DNA of 64,000 nt from Bacteroidales bacterium UBA4284 (lineage in GTDB: Bacteria; Bacteroidota; Bacteroidia; Bacteroidales; UBA932): assembly GCA_002395925.1 (NCBI GenBank), contig DGVM01000191.1:63886-127885 (forward strand), given 5' to 3'. Each line of letters opens with the position of its first letter. The stretch's first letter is position 1. The notes under the pieces were generated by a model. That model made no database searches. It was not told the origin of the DNA and was given only the letters and a program-made list of their open reading frames with translations. Positions 42,255 to 50,827 of this stretch are shown one piece after another. Position numbers and translations under genes: made by a program.

Positions 42255-44138
42255 TTAAAGCTGAGGGCCGTAGGCGGCATATTCGCTGACGAGCGTGAAC
42301 TCGCCGGTGGCAGTATCAAAGCTTGCGATGGGGTTGGAATCCAAAGTGGTTACTTCGGTCAGCGGTCCGCGGCATGCGGAATCGGAGATGGTCCATTTCT
42401 TGGTGCCAAGGTTGCCATAACAGTAGTTGTCTGAGGATGCGCCTGCAAATTCGGCCGCAGCACTTGCAACGGCAAGATTCGCCTTGAACATCTTGGCATT
42501 TGAACTATAAGTGCCGTCCGCTGCCCAGAGAATATTATTGCGGATGTAAATGGATTTCAGATAATGTGTCCTGAAAAGGCCGTTGCCGTTCGGCATATTG
42601 TAGAACAGGTTGTTGTCCATTATGACTTCCTGGTTGCAGGTGCTTTCCGCGATACCCGAAGCGGTGGTATAGAACACATAAGTACCAGTCTGTGCGGCTG
42701 GGGCGTACAGGACATTGTTGGTGAAAGTGAAGTCCTTGTATCCGGCCAGGGTAGTGGCTCCGGAACCGATGGAAAACAGCTGCACGTTAGTGGTAGTGGC
42801 GATACGGTTGCCATTCATCCTGATGCTGTTGATGCCATTTGTCAAGTAAGCACTGTTGGGTGCGTAGAACGGTCTTGCGACGTTCCTGATATCGCAGTTC
42901 TCGACGGTAAGGGAAGTGAAGTCGCCGTCGCTGTCTTTTTTCGCCAGGAACTGGCCGCTGGTCATCGCGGACATATCTATGATGAGGTTGTCCAGCACGA
43001 GGGAGCCGGATTTCACCAGAATCGACTTGCCGTTTGTGCCTTTGTAAGTCGCAGGATGGTCGGGATCGTTGCTTGTAATCACCACGTCCGAGGTAATGGC
43101 GGCCTCCGATGTGTTGGTGACGGTAGCGGAGGCGTCAAGGAAGATGAGTCCGCTCATTCCGGACGCAAAGATATCTCCATCATTAAGCAACGTGGCATTT
43201 CCGTCCGTTGCTTTATTGTAGGTCTTTCCGGCGATTGTCACGTCGAATCCGGCGTTATACACGGCGCATCTGTCATAGGCCAATGTGACATTGCTGCTGC
43301 TGAAAAGTCCAAGCGGGTAGAGAGTTTTCCTTGCAATCTGAAGGGGATTGCTTCCGGTCCTGCTGGCTACCTTTGCGTCTGCGGTGATAAGTTTTGCCGT
43401 AAATCCTTCCTGGGAATTGCTTCCGGTATGGCGGACGCATACATAATATGTTTCACCCTTAGTCAGAGGGCTTCCGTCAGCATTCTTTATGCTTACATCC
43501 TTGTAGTTTGGAGTGCCTGTGCTCACACTTGAGGGACCGCTTGCCGTAGAGTTGAAACTGAGCTGTCCCGACATCGGTCTGCTTCCGGAGAACTCCACAT
43601 AAACGACATCGTCGAAGTCCACCTTGAAGCTCAGAAGGCTGCCAAGAAGGCGGAAGCGGAGGTTTACGTCAGTAGCCTCGGCATAGGCGGTCGCCACGAG
43701 AGCTTCGGGGTCGAAACTGCCGGCAACGGCTGTCTGCTCCCTGGGGAAAGACGCAACGCAAGCACCGGTTTCGGCATCGGCGCTTTCGGCGGCAGAATAA
43801 GGATATATGGCGACGAATTTGGTCGCGCCTTCCGTTACGCTTCCGGAGAAAGCGACTGATGCTCCGTCTGCGGTTGCGGTAAACAGGTTGGGCGTGGAGG
43901 ACAGGTTGTCGTAAACGGCAATCTCGTCACCGGCTTTCCAGGTGAATTTCAGTTTTTTGTTTGCCATGTCAACTTCATCGACGGCAACCTTGGAGTCGGA
44001 TTCATCCATTTCGAGGGATGCGACAAAGGTCATGGGGACCTTTGCGTTATCATTCTCGGATGGGACCTCGGTTTCGATATTCTGGCAGGCAGTAAATGCC
44101 ATCAAGGCCATAGCTCCAAACAAATAAATCTTTTTCAT
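42255..44138 (-). CDS. Fimbrillin-like / beta-helix lipoprotein B, paralogue of A
   Basis: I use ATG 44138 (MKKIYLFGAMALMAFTAC) instead of the upstream in-frame ATGs that run through the short peptide. The 627-residue lipoprotein matches lipoprotein A over its full length with long identical stretches such as GETYYV-RHTGSNSQEGF and AVYNAGFDVTIAGKTYNKA. It has the fimbrillin-like module (AVDEVDMANKKLKFTWKAGD) and the beta-helix with DUF5123-like end (FDTATGEFTLVSEYAAYGP), finishing at PQL with a normal stop and no lyase domain behind it. A and B, each with its peptide, form a tandem duplication. Confidence 0.78.
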   Translation of the reverse strand: MKKIYLFGAMALMAFTACQNIETEVPSENDNAKVPMTFVASLEMDESDSKVAVDEVDMANKKLKFTWKAGDEIAVYDNLSSTPNLFTATADGASVAFSGSVTEGATKFVAIYPYSAAESADAETGACVASFPREQTAVAGSFDPEALVATAYAEATDVNLRFRLLGSLLSFKVDFDDVVYVEFSGSRPMSGQLSFNSTASGPSSVSTGTPNYKDVSIKNADGSPLTKGETYYVCVRHTGSNSQEGFTAKLITADAKVASRTGSNPLQIARKTLYPLGLFSSSNVTLAYDRCAVYNAGFDVTIAGKTYNKATDGNATLLNDGDIFASGMSGLIFLDASATVTNTSEAAITSDVVITSNDPDHPATYKGTNGKSILVKSGSLVLDNLIIDMSAMTSGQFLAKKDSDGDFTSLTVENCDIRNVARPFYAPNSAYLTNGINSIRMNGNRIATTTNVQLFSIGSGATTLAGYKDFTFTNNVLYAPAAQTGTYVFYTTASGIAESTCNQEVIMDNNLFYNMPNGNGLFRTHYLKSIYIRNNILWAADGTYSSNAKMFKANLAVASAAAEFAGASSDNYCYGNLGTKKWTISDSACRGPLTEVTTLDSNPIASFDTATGEFTLVSEYAAYGPQL

Positions 44139-44157
44139 ACTTATAGCCTTTTGATGT

Positions 44158-44295
44158 TTACCAATCATATTCATCTGCGATATCCACGTCTTCCACGGCA
44201 TTGTTTTTCCGGAAATCGCTTGCGCATATCATATTGATGTTCTTCAGCTGGTTGATGCTGCAGCTCGGAACTATGTAATATTCACTTAACTTCAT
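44158..44295 (-). CDS. Short peptide (45 aa), YxP-CxS-ExW family
   Basis: The frame runs from ATG 44295 to TAA 44158-44160, 13 bases after the SDR stop and 19 bases before lipoprotein B. Key parts are EYYIVPSC, MICASDF with Cys24, and the C-terminal DIADEYDW. Same order of motifs and similar length as the peptide at 42112, although the rest of the sequence differs, which suggests selection on the motif. No signal peptide. Confidence 0.75.
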   Translation of the reverse strand: MKLSEYYIVPSCSINQLKNINMICASDFRKNNAVEDVDIADEYDW

Positions 44296-44308
44296 ATTTC
44301 ACACTTTT

Positions 44309-45067
44309 TTAGCTGAACAGCACACCGCCGTTGATGTCGATGCCGGTTCCGGTGATGTAGGATGATTCGTCGCAGGCGAGGAAGCACACGAGGTCGGCGA
44401 CTTCGGAGGCCTCTCCCTCACGGCGGAGGGGTGCGCTGGCATGAAGGTTCTCGCGGGCTGCGGGTTTGGTGAAGCGGTCGTGGAACGAAGTGTTGATCAT
44501 TCCGGGAGTGACAGCATTGACCCTGATTCCTGCAGGGCCGAGTTCTTTGGCCATCGCGCGGGTGTAGCAGAGCACGGCGGCCTTGGAGGTTGCATACAGG
44601 GAAGCGCCGGGGCCGCCGCCGTCGCGTGCAGCCTGGGAAGAGAAGTTGACGATAGCTCCGCCTTCGGTCATGGCGGGAACGGCCTCGCGGGTGCAGAGCC
44701 AGACGCTCTTGAAGTTGACGTCCATCAGCAGGTTGTACCAGTCTTCGTCCTGCTCGGTGACGGTCTTGCGGCCCATGATGCCGCCAACCACGTTCACGAG
44801 AACGTGCACTACGGGACCGAAGGCCTCGCGGGTCTTCTCGAACAGGTTCTTGACGTCTGCGGCCTTGGTCATGTCGCCTTTCACGATGATGGCCTCACCG
44901 CCTTCGGCTTTGATAAGACGCAGGGTTTCCTGCGCATCTTCTTCGCTCCCGCGGTAATTGACGCAGACCTTTGCGCCTTCGCGGGCAAGTTTGATCGAAA
45001 CGGCGCGTCCCAGGTCGCGGGAACCGCCGGTAACTACAGCTACTTTTCCTTCAAGTTTCTTACTCAT
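44309..45067 (-). CDS. SDR-family reductase, probable DEH reductase
   Basis: The 252-residue protein is a classical short-chain dehydrogenase: cofactor motif TGGSRDLGRA (13-22), NVVGG (92-96, NNAG position), catalytic Ser143, Tyr158 and Lys162 (SLYATSKA), and the end SYITGTGIDINGG. In alginate pathways such an enzyme reduces 4-deoxy-L-erythro-5-hexoseulose uronate (DEH) to 2-keto-3-deoxygluconate with NAD(P)H in the cytoplasm. Arg39 after the second strand (VNYRGS) hints at NADPH preference. Its place between KdgF, transporter and lyases supports the role. Confidence 0.85.
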   Translation of the reverse strand: MSKKLEGKVAVVTGGSRDLGRAVSIKLAREGAKVCVNYRGSEEDAQETLRLIKAEGGEAIIVKGDMTKAADVKNLFEKTREAFGPVVHVLVNVVGGIMGRKTVTEQDEDWYNLLMDVNFKSVWLCTREAVPAMTEGGAIVNFSSQAARDGGGPGASLYATSKAAVLCYTRAMAKELGPAGIRVNAVTPGMINTSFHDRFTKPAARENLHASAPLRREGEASEVADLVCFLACDESSYITGTGIDINGGVLFS

Positions 45068-45073
45068 AATACG

Positions 45074-46396
45074 TTATTTATTAGTGTTGTTTTCGGTGAG
45101 GGCTTCGTGTTCGATCTTTCCGCCGAACAGGAAGACGCAAATCAGGCTGAGCGGCACCAGGGATGCGCCCATGATGAAGAAAGGAGTCCAGTTGTCACCC
45201 GCCGTAAGCATGGGGATGAAGAGCATGCTGAGGATGGTGCCGAGGGTTGCCGCGGCGCCGCCGAGTCCGGCAAGCGAACCTATGCTCTTGCCGGTGTACA
45301 TGTCTCCGGGCAGGGTTTGGATGTTGTTGATAGTGAACTGGTATCCGAAGAGGATGATGGCCATCACGGTCACTGCGACCATGGCGTCCTGAACGAACGC
45401 CACGAAGATGAGGGACGGCAGCAGTATGGCCGCACCTATGACGATGGATGCCTTGCGGGCGAATCCTACGCTGCGTCCCTTGCGGATGAAGAAGCTGGAA
45501 ACCCAGCCTCCGGCGAGCGACCCGAGGGCGGCGCCCACGTAGGGAATCCACATGTGGGCGGCGAGCTGCTTGATGTCCATGCCGTACTTTTGGCCGAGGT
45601 AGATGGGCAGCCAGGTTACGAACATCCACCAGATAGGGTCGAGGAAGAAGCGGCCAAGGATGACGGCGTAACTCTTGCGCCTGGAAAGCAGCTGTCCCCA
45701 GCTGAGGCCTTTGTCGTTCACGACCTTGCACTCCGGCTGGCCGCTCAGGATATAATCTTTTTCCTTGTCGGTGATCCAGGGGTGCTCCTTTGGCCCTTTC
45801 TTGTTGATGATGAGCCAGGGGATAATCCAGAGGGGCGCCAGGATACCTATTGCCACGAAGGTCAGCTTCCAGCCGAAAGCGGAATAGATGAGCGCGATTA
45901 GGATAGGCGCCAGGATGGCACCGATCGACGCCCCTGCGTTGAAGAAACCCTGAGCCATGGCCCTCTCTTTCTGAGGGAACCATTCGGCATTGCTCTTCAC
46001 GGCACCGGGCCAGGGGCCGGCGACACCGAGTCCGAGACCTGCACGGAACGCACCGATGGACTTGAAACCTCCGGCGATGGAGGTGAGCATGTCGGAAATG
46101 CCCCACAGGAGTGCTGAGAACGTGAATCCGCGGCGGGTGCCGAACTTGTCGTACAGCTTCCCGGAGAACATCTGCGACAGGCCGTAGGCAATCATGAACA
46201 CCATATTGATGTCGCGGAACATCTTCTTGCTGAGGTCGTTGAACTCAGCCTCCGACAACCCTTCGGTGTTGATGAGGCCAAGGTCTTCCACGATCTTGGC
46301 CCACATGATTCCAAGGGTGTTGCGGTCCAGATAGTTGATGATGGTCACCAGGACGATGAGTCCCAGCACCCACCAGCGCATGCCTTTGACTTTCAT
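45074..46396 (-). CDS. MFS transporter, hexuronate/alginate-product type
   Basis: The 440-residue protein has 12 likely membrane helices and starts RWWVLGLIVLVTIINYLDRN, the signature of the anion:cation symporter branch (ExuT/GudP-like), with DKFGTRRGF in the 2-3 loop. It should import unsaturated monouronates or DEH from the periplasm. It starts 3 bases after kdgF and ends 6 bases before the SDR gene, placing uptake, ring opening and reduction in one unit. Confidence 0.88.
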   Translation of the reverse strand: MKVKGMRWWVLGLIVLVTIINYLDRNTLGIMWAKIVEDLGLINTEGLSEAEFNDLSKKMFRDINMVFMIAYGLSQMFSGKLYDKFGTRRGFTFSALLWGISDMLTSIAGGFKSIGAFRAGLGLGVAGPWPGAVKSNAEWFPQKERAMAQGFFNAGASIGAILAPILIALIYSAFGWKLTFVAIGILAPLWIIPWLIINKKGPKEHPWITDKEKDYILSGQPECKVVNDKGLSWGQLLSRRKSYAVILGRFFLDPIWWMFVTWLPIYLGQKYGMDIKQLAAHMWIPYVGAALGSLAGGWVSSFFIRKGRSVGFARKASIVIGAAILLPSLIFVAFVQDAMVAVTVMAIILFGYQFTINNIQTLPGDMYTGKSIGSLAGLGGAAATLGTILSMLFIPMLTAGDNWTPFFIMGASLVPLSLICVFLFGGKIEHEALTENNTNK

Positions 46397-46399
46397 AAC

Positions 46400-46744
46400 T
46401 TATTTCTTGAGGAAATCCGCACGGTGGGGGGAGAATACGTCGATGAGCACGCCCTCTTCCAGGCACACGCATCCGTGAAGCTCGTCCGGAGCCACGTAGT
46501 AGCCGTCACCGCCTACGAGGACCTTCTTCTTGCGTCCTATGGTGAGTTCGAACTTACCGCTTACTACGTAGGTCGCCTGGCTGTGGAAATGCTCGTGCAG
46601 ATTGCCTACGGCGCCTTTCTCGAAGTGCACCTTGACAATCATCAACTGGCCGTCGTAGCCCATGATCTGGCGTTTTACGCCTTCGCCGGCAGGCTCCCAG
46701 GGGAGCTTCTTGCCGATTTGGAATGTTTCGCTTCTGGTTTTCAT
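46400..46744 (-). CDS. kdgF: KdgF-like cupin, linearises unsaturated uronates
   Basis: The 114-residue single cupin has the metal site HEHFHSQ (His50, His52, Gln56) and His90 in ELHG, with TYVVSGKFEL between, which is the KdgF pattern. KdgF speeds conversion of 4,5-unsaturated monouronates from alginate or pectin into the open-chain ketone DEH. No signal peptide, so cytoplasmic. It begins 1 base after the PL17 stop. Confidence 0.9.
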   Translation of the reverse strand: MKTRSETFQIGKKLPWEPAGEGVKRQIMGYDGQLMIVKVHFEKGAVGNLHEHFHSQATYVVSGKFELTIGRKKKVLVGGDGYYVAPDELHGCVCLEEGVLIDVFSPHRADFLKK

Positions 46745-46745
46745 A

Positions 46746-48887
46746 TCAATTGTAGTTTACTGTTGCCGTGTGTGTGGGGCTCACGGTGAGCGTAACGCTG
46801 TGGGAGCCGATGAAATCGTATCTTACGGTGATGCCTTCCTTATCGTCGGAAAGGACCGTGACACCCTTGCAGGAGTGTACGAGGTTGGCGGACTGCTCAA
46901 CCTGCAGGTCATATTTTCCGTGGGTCTCGAGGCAGGAGGCGAAGATGTGACCTCCGGCGTTCTTTTCGCGGACGATGTACATGGGCTCGTTGCGGAGGTT
47001 GAAGTCCGGGTCCGAGGCGCCGCTGCGGCAAATGTATATCTCCGAGGCGGGAGTCGTGGCCGTGGAGACAGTGTACATCCTGTAGCCGGTGAGCCATGTG
47101 TATGATGTCGTACCGTCTGCTCCGCGGGCCTTGGCCTCCGTCCATATGTGCTGGTAGCCGTTGGCGTTACCAAGCGTGGACATGGAGGTGAGAGCCCTTT
47201 CGTAAGGTACGGAGAGGGATATCATGTGCCCGTTGTAATGGATGGGATAATCGTACTGATGCCTGCCGTCGCTCTCGGCCTTGAGTACGTCCATGATCAG
47301 CGGATACTCCAGGAATGGTACGTCGGCATAGACGAGGTAGCGGGTGAAGGACACGCCCTCATAGGCGTTGTCTTCCCTTGCCGCCACGCACTGCAGGCCG
47401 TCTTCGAAACTGTGCCAGAGTACGGTGGGATGGTATTTCTGGGACTCGCGCCACTTGCCTCCGAACATGTTCTTGCCATCCACGACAAGCGTGTTGTGGG
47501 CGATGGAACTCTTGGCCCAGCTCTCGTTCTCGTGGGTGTAGTGGCCGTTGTATTTCGCCTCTATGTTGAGGAAGCGGGCGGCGCCGTAATCGGTCACGAT
47601 CTCGTTGCCGGCATCGTAGTAGGCGAACGTCAGCTTGTCGAAGTGCCCGTGGCTCAGGCCGTGGGACGTGGCCTTGAAGGTGACGGCGCTGTTGAGCTTT
47701 TCGGATGCGGGACGCATGATGCAGAATGCACCCTCGGTACCGTCGCCGCCGTCGCGAAGCCACATGCTGTGGAGTTTCAAGGCTTCGGCCTCTCCTGCCG
47801 CCAGTCCCTTTGCAACCGCAAAACCGGCGTCGGATACAAGCACTTTGTGCTGATAGTCCCGGACTACGGAGAGTAGGCTCTTGTCGGCGGGATTGGCGTT
47901 GTAGGCAATATCTACCGCGGAAATGAGTTCCTGTGCGCTGTATCCTTTTTCGAGGGCGTCGTTGAAGTGCATGAATTCACCGTCATAAGCCATCTGTAGC
48001 AGGGCGTCCACAGCTTTGAGGAGGATGCCGTCGCGGTATTCGAATATCTTCAGTCCGGGGTTGTAAACGTCGAGGCACTGGGCGAACGTTACGAACGGCC
48101 AGATGGCGTACCTCAGATAGTAGGCGCCCTCCGTAAAGTAGCCGTCGGGAGAGAAGAGGACGTCCATCTGCTTGAGAAATCCTCCCTCGCCGCTCAAGTC
48201 GCTGCCGTACAGGGCTTTCTGCACCAGCGAATCGTCTCCCATCGCAATTCCTATCATGCCCACTCCCGCGCAGGCCCAGGTAGCCCAGTTGTTGATGTTG
48301 TTGAACATCTGGGTGTTGGCCCTGTTGTGAGGCAGACCGTGCATGATGAAATCGGTGTAAGGATAGAAGAACTCCTTTTCGATGGTCGAACGGTCTTCCG
48401 CCGACAGGAAATCATACACGCAGTCGTATGCAACGGCGGTATGTACCAGGAAGACGCTTTCGTTGAGCGTCTGCCAGAAGATGCGCCCCGGATTTCCCGA
48501 CAAGCCCAGCGGATGGAAGTCAAGCGTAGGGTAGAAATCAACATAAGCAAGGAGGATGTCCCTGACTTTCTGCGCATATTTTTCCTCTCCGCTAAGCTGC
48601 CAGGCAATGCCCAGGTTGTACATATCGTAGTAGTTGAGCTTGTGCATTTCGTGGCTGTATCCTCCTCCTCCGTCCTTGGGGGCAGGAAGGCAGAGCTCAC
48701 GCTCCACTGCGGCATCGGCATCCTTTAGGAGTTGCTCCCAAGACGCGTCAAAGACGGGCAGCTTCCCCTTGTGGGTGCGTATCTGCCTGACGCCGTCGGC
48801 GGTCAGCAGGAGGCTGGGATGAGCGGTCCGGTCTGTCTGTGTGCAGGCGCAGAGGGCCAGGGTAAGAAATATGGCCAATTTTCTCAT
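46746..48887 (-). CDS. PL17 oligoalginate lyase
   Basis: The 713-residue lipoprotein (LALCACTQT, Cys15) has an alpha/alpha-toroid domain (about 25-340: FHPLGLSGNPGRIFWQTLNE, FNNINNWATWACAG, GYFTEGAYYLRYA) and a C-terminal heparinase-II/III-like sandwich from about 360 (ATSHGLSHGHFDKLTFAYYD). The Asn in NNINNW, the Tyr in EGAYYLRY and the His in SHGHFDK fit the catalytic set of PL17. It releases unsaturated monomers from oligomers made by the PL6 and PL7-like enzymes, in the periplasm. The start overlaps the PL6 stop. Confidence 0.92.
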   Translation of the reverse strand: MRKLAIFLTLALCACTQTDRTAHPSLLLTADGVRQIRTHKGKLPVFDASWEQLLKDADAAVERELCLPAPKDGGGGYSHEMHKLNYYDMYNLGIAWQLSGEEKYAQKVRDILLAYVDFYPTLDFHPLGLSGNPGRIFWQTLNESVFLVHTAVAYDCVYDFLSAEDRSTIEKEFFYPYTDFIMHGLPHNRANTQMFNNINNWATWACAGVGMIGIAMGDDSLVQKALYGSDLSGEGGFLKQMDVLFSPDGYFTEGAYYLRYAIWPFVTFAQCLDVYNPGLKIFEYRDGILLKAVDALLQMAYDGEFMHFNDALEKGYSAQELISAVDIAYNANPADKSLLSVVRDYQHKVLVSDAGFAVAKGLAAGEAEALKLHSMWLRDGGDGTEGAFCIMRPASEKLNSAVTFKATSHGLSHGHFDKLTFAYYDAGNEIVTDYGAARFLNIEAKYNGHYTHENESWAKSSIAHNTLVVDGKNMFGGKWRESQKYHPTVLWHSFEDGLQCVAAREDNAYEGVSFTRYLVYADVPFLEYPLIMDVLKAESDGRHQYDYPIHYNGHMISLSVPYERALTSMSTLGNANGYQHIWTEAKARGADGTTSYTWLTGYRMYTVSTATTPASEIYICRSGASDPDFNLRNEPMYIVREKNAGGHIFASCLETHGKYDLQVEQSANLVHSCKGVTVLSDDKEGITVRYDFIGSHSVTLTVSPTHTATVNYN

Positions 48888-50827
48888 AAGGCTCTGTTTG
48901 ATAAAATTTTACCACTGTTGCGGAAACTGTTGCCCGATACTGAGATTTTCTCCCAGGGAGCATCGTCGAGGCGTATCGAGTAACCGCCACGCCCGCTTCC
49001 GTTGAAACTGTTGCCGGAGATTTCCAGGACCTGCGCTCCGATGATCCTCAGGACGGATCCGCGGACCTTGTTGCAGCAGTCGTCGAAGGTGCAGCCGCGT
49101 ACGGTCACGTAAGGGCCGGCGGTGGATTCATCGCTGCCGTTCCTGGCAATCTGCACCGGTATGCCGAGGATGCGCTTGAAGGTGCAGTCCTCGATGAGGA
49201 TGTCGTCGCCGTTGTAGCGTCCCTTGTCTTCCGTTTCGGCGGCGTAGTTGATTGCGTCTCCGGACAGGGCCTCGAATGAGCAGCCGCGAATGGTGACGCT
49301 CTCTGCGAAAGTGCCCTTGAGTCCCCTTATGGGCACGAATCCGCTTTCTCCGCAATTGGAGAAACAGCAGTTTTCGACCGTCAGCGTGTATGGCTTGACC
49401 ATGTTGTCGTCGGTCGAAATGATGCCTTTGGCGAGGCTGCGCCCGGGGGTGAGCCTTCCGTTGAATCGGATGCCCCGCACTGTCAGGGAGCCCCCGTCGC
49501 AGATGGTAATCATGTTCTGGCTCTTCCTGCCGGCGAAAATCACCTCGGGAGAGCATCCTTCCTGGGCCCGGATCAGCGTTGGACGGCAGATTCGCATGCT
49601 TTCTTCGAGCACGTACAGGCTGTCCTTGAGGATGATTTCCTCGACTTCGCCGGGGCCTTCCTGAGCCAGTCTGAACCAGGACGCGCCGCGCCCCGCCGCC
49701 AGTTCTTCGTAAGAGGGCTCGGCGCAGGTCTGAATGTCAGTGACCTTGTTGTCCTTCCACATGGTGCCGACAGGTGCGAGAGTGCGTTCAAAATCCTGTC
49801 CCGTAGTGAATTCAATGCTGCGGCAGGCCTCGAAAACATTGTTCTCGACCGTGGTGTTCCTGACCTGCATGTAGCGGTTGGGCAGGGAGTTGGGCACGCC
49901 GTACATCAGGGCGAGGGCGGAGAAGAAGCGCTCGCCCGACAGGCCCAGGAAAGTGTTTCCCGAGACGACCTGGTCTTCGCCGACGATGCGCACACCGCCT
50001 GTATTGCGCACACCGTGTCCTATGAACAGATTGTCCAGCGCCTTGTTGCGGTCGCCGTGGCGCAGGGCCAGCACGCCCTGGCACTCATAGAACACATTGC
50101 GCTCGATGACGTTTTCGGAAGACTTGATGGATACGACCTCCACCTCGCCGTTGCAACGGTTGAACAGGTTGTCGCAGATGTGCGTGCGGGAGTTCTGCAT
50201 GCATTGCTGGGACGTGCCCACACGTATGGTCTCGGCTCCGTTGGAACCATATACCGGCCTGGGACCGAAGTAGTTATGGTCTATGCTGTGATGATTGTCG
50301 TCGCAGCCGTCATAGTTAAGCATGACGATGAGCGTCACACCCAGGTTGAGTTTTCCGGTGAATGAACAGTGGTCCACGCGGTTGCCCCGGCCGTAGAGAT
50401 GCACGTAGCTGTAGGATATGTCCCGGCGGGCGGGGTTGCAGGAATCAATGACGCAGTCGGTCAGGCGGCATCCGCCGGCAAGCGAGTCGCCGTCGCGGAA
50501 CTCCACAATCGTGCCTTTGTCGGCCGTGCAGCCCCTGAACATCAGTCCGCTGACCACGAGCCCGCTGCCGCTGATGTGAAGGGACGAACGTCCTTCGACT
50601 GTCACTTGCCCGGGGTGCTCGGGGACGACCACGACGGGGTTCCCGGCGTCTGCCTTGCCGCACCAGCGCAGGTCCACGTCGTTCCAGACCCCGTCCCTGA
50701 CAAACAGGGTATCTCCGGGCCCGGCGGTCTGCAGGGCCTTCCCGACATCCTCAAGCCCGAGGGCCCGGGGAGCGCAGGAACATACTGCCGTAAGAAACAG
50801 AAGGATATATGTGCAGTGCTTGATCAT
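48884..50827 (-). CDS. PL6 alginate lyase, two beta-helix domains
   Basis: The true start is ATG 50827 (MIKHCTYILLFLTAVCSC), overlapping the upstream TGA; the longer frame to 51199 is an artefact inside the neighbouring gene. The 647-residue lipoprotein has an N-terminal PL6 beta-helix (about 20-380) with NGAETIRVGTS, the Bronsted-base Lys235 in VVSIKSSEN and the Arg256 in LALRHGDRN; the 21-residue spacing equals that of chondroitinase B. A second beta-helix (about 400-640) follows, as in the long PL6 subgroup. Endo- or exo-action on alginate is expected. Confidence 0.92.
   Translation of the reverse strand: MIKHCTYILLFLTAVCSCAPRALGLEDVGKALQTAGPGDTLFVRDGVWNDVDLRWCGKADAGNPVVVVPEHPGQVTVEGRSSLHISGSGLVVSGLMFRGCTADKGTIVEFRDGDSLAGGCRLTDCVIDSCNPARRDISYSYVHLYGRGNRVDHCSFTGKLNLGVTLIVMLNYDGCDDNHHSIDHNYFGPRPVYGSNGAETIRVGTSQQCMQNSRTHICDNLFNRCNGEVEVVSIKSSENVIERNVFYECQGVLALRHGDRNKALDNLFIGHGVRNTGGVRIVGEDQVVSGNTFLGLSGERFFSALALMYGVPNSLPNRYMQVRNTTVENNVFEACRSIEFTTGQDFERTLAPVGTMWKDNKVTDIQTCAEPSYEELAAGRGASWFRLAQEGPGEVEEIILKDSLYVLEESMRICRPTLIRAQEGCSPEVIFAGRKSQNMITICDGGSLTVRGIRFNGRLTPGRSLAKGIISTDDNMVKPYTLTVENCCFSNCGESGFVPIRGLKGTFAESVTIRGCSFEALSGDAINYAAETEDKGRYNGDDILIEDCTFKRILGIPVQIARNGSDESTAGPYVTVRGCTFDDCCNKVRGSVLRIIGAQVLEISGNSFNGSGRGGYSIRLDDAPWEKISVSGNSFRNSGKILSNRAL

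Noticed and set aside
44441..45901. Plus-strand frame (486 codons) opposite SDR and MFS genes
   Set aside because: Antisense to two well-recognised genes and spans their junction; no family features.
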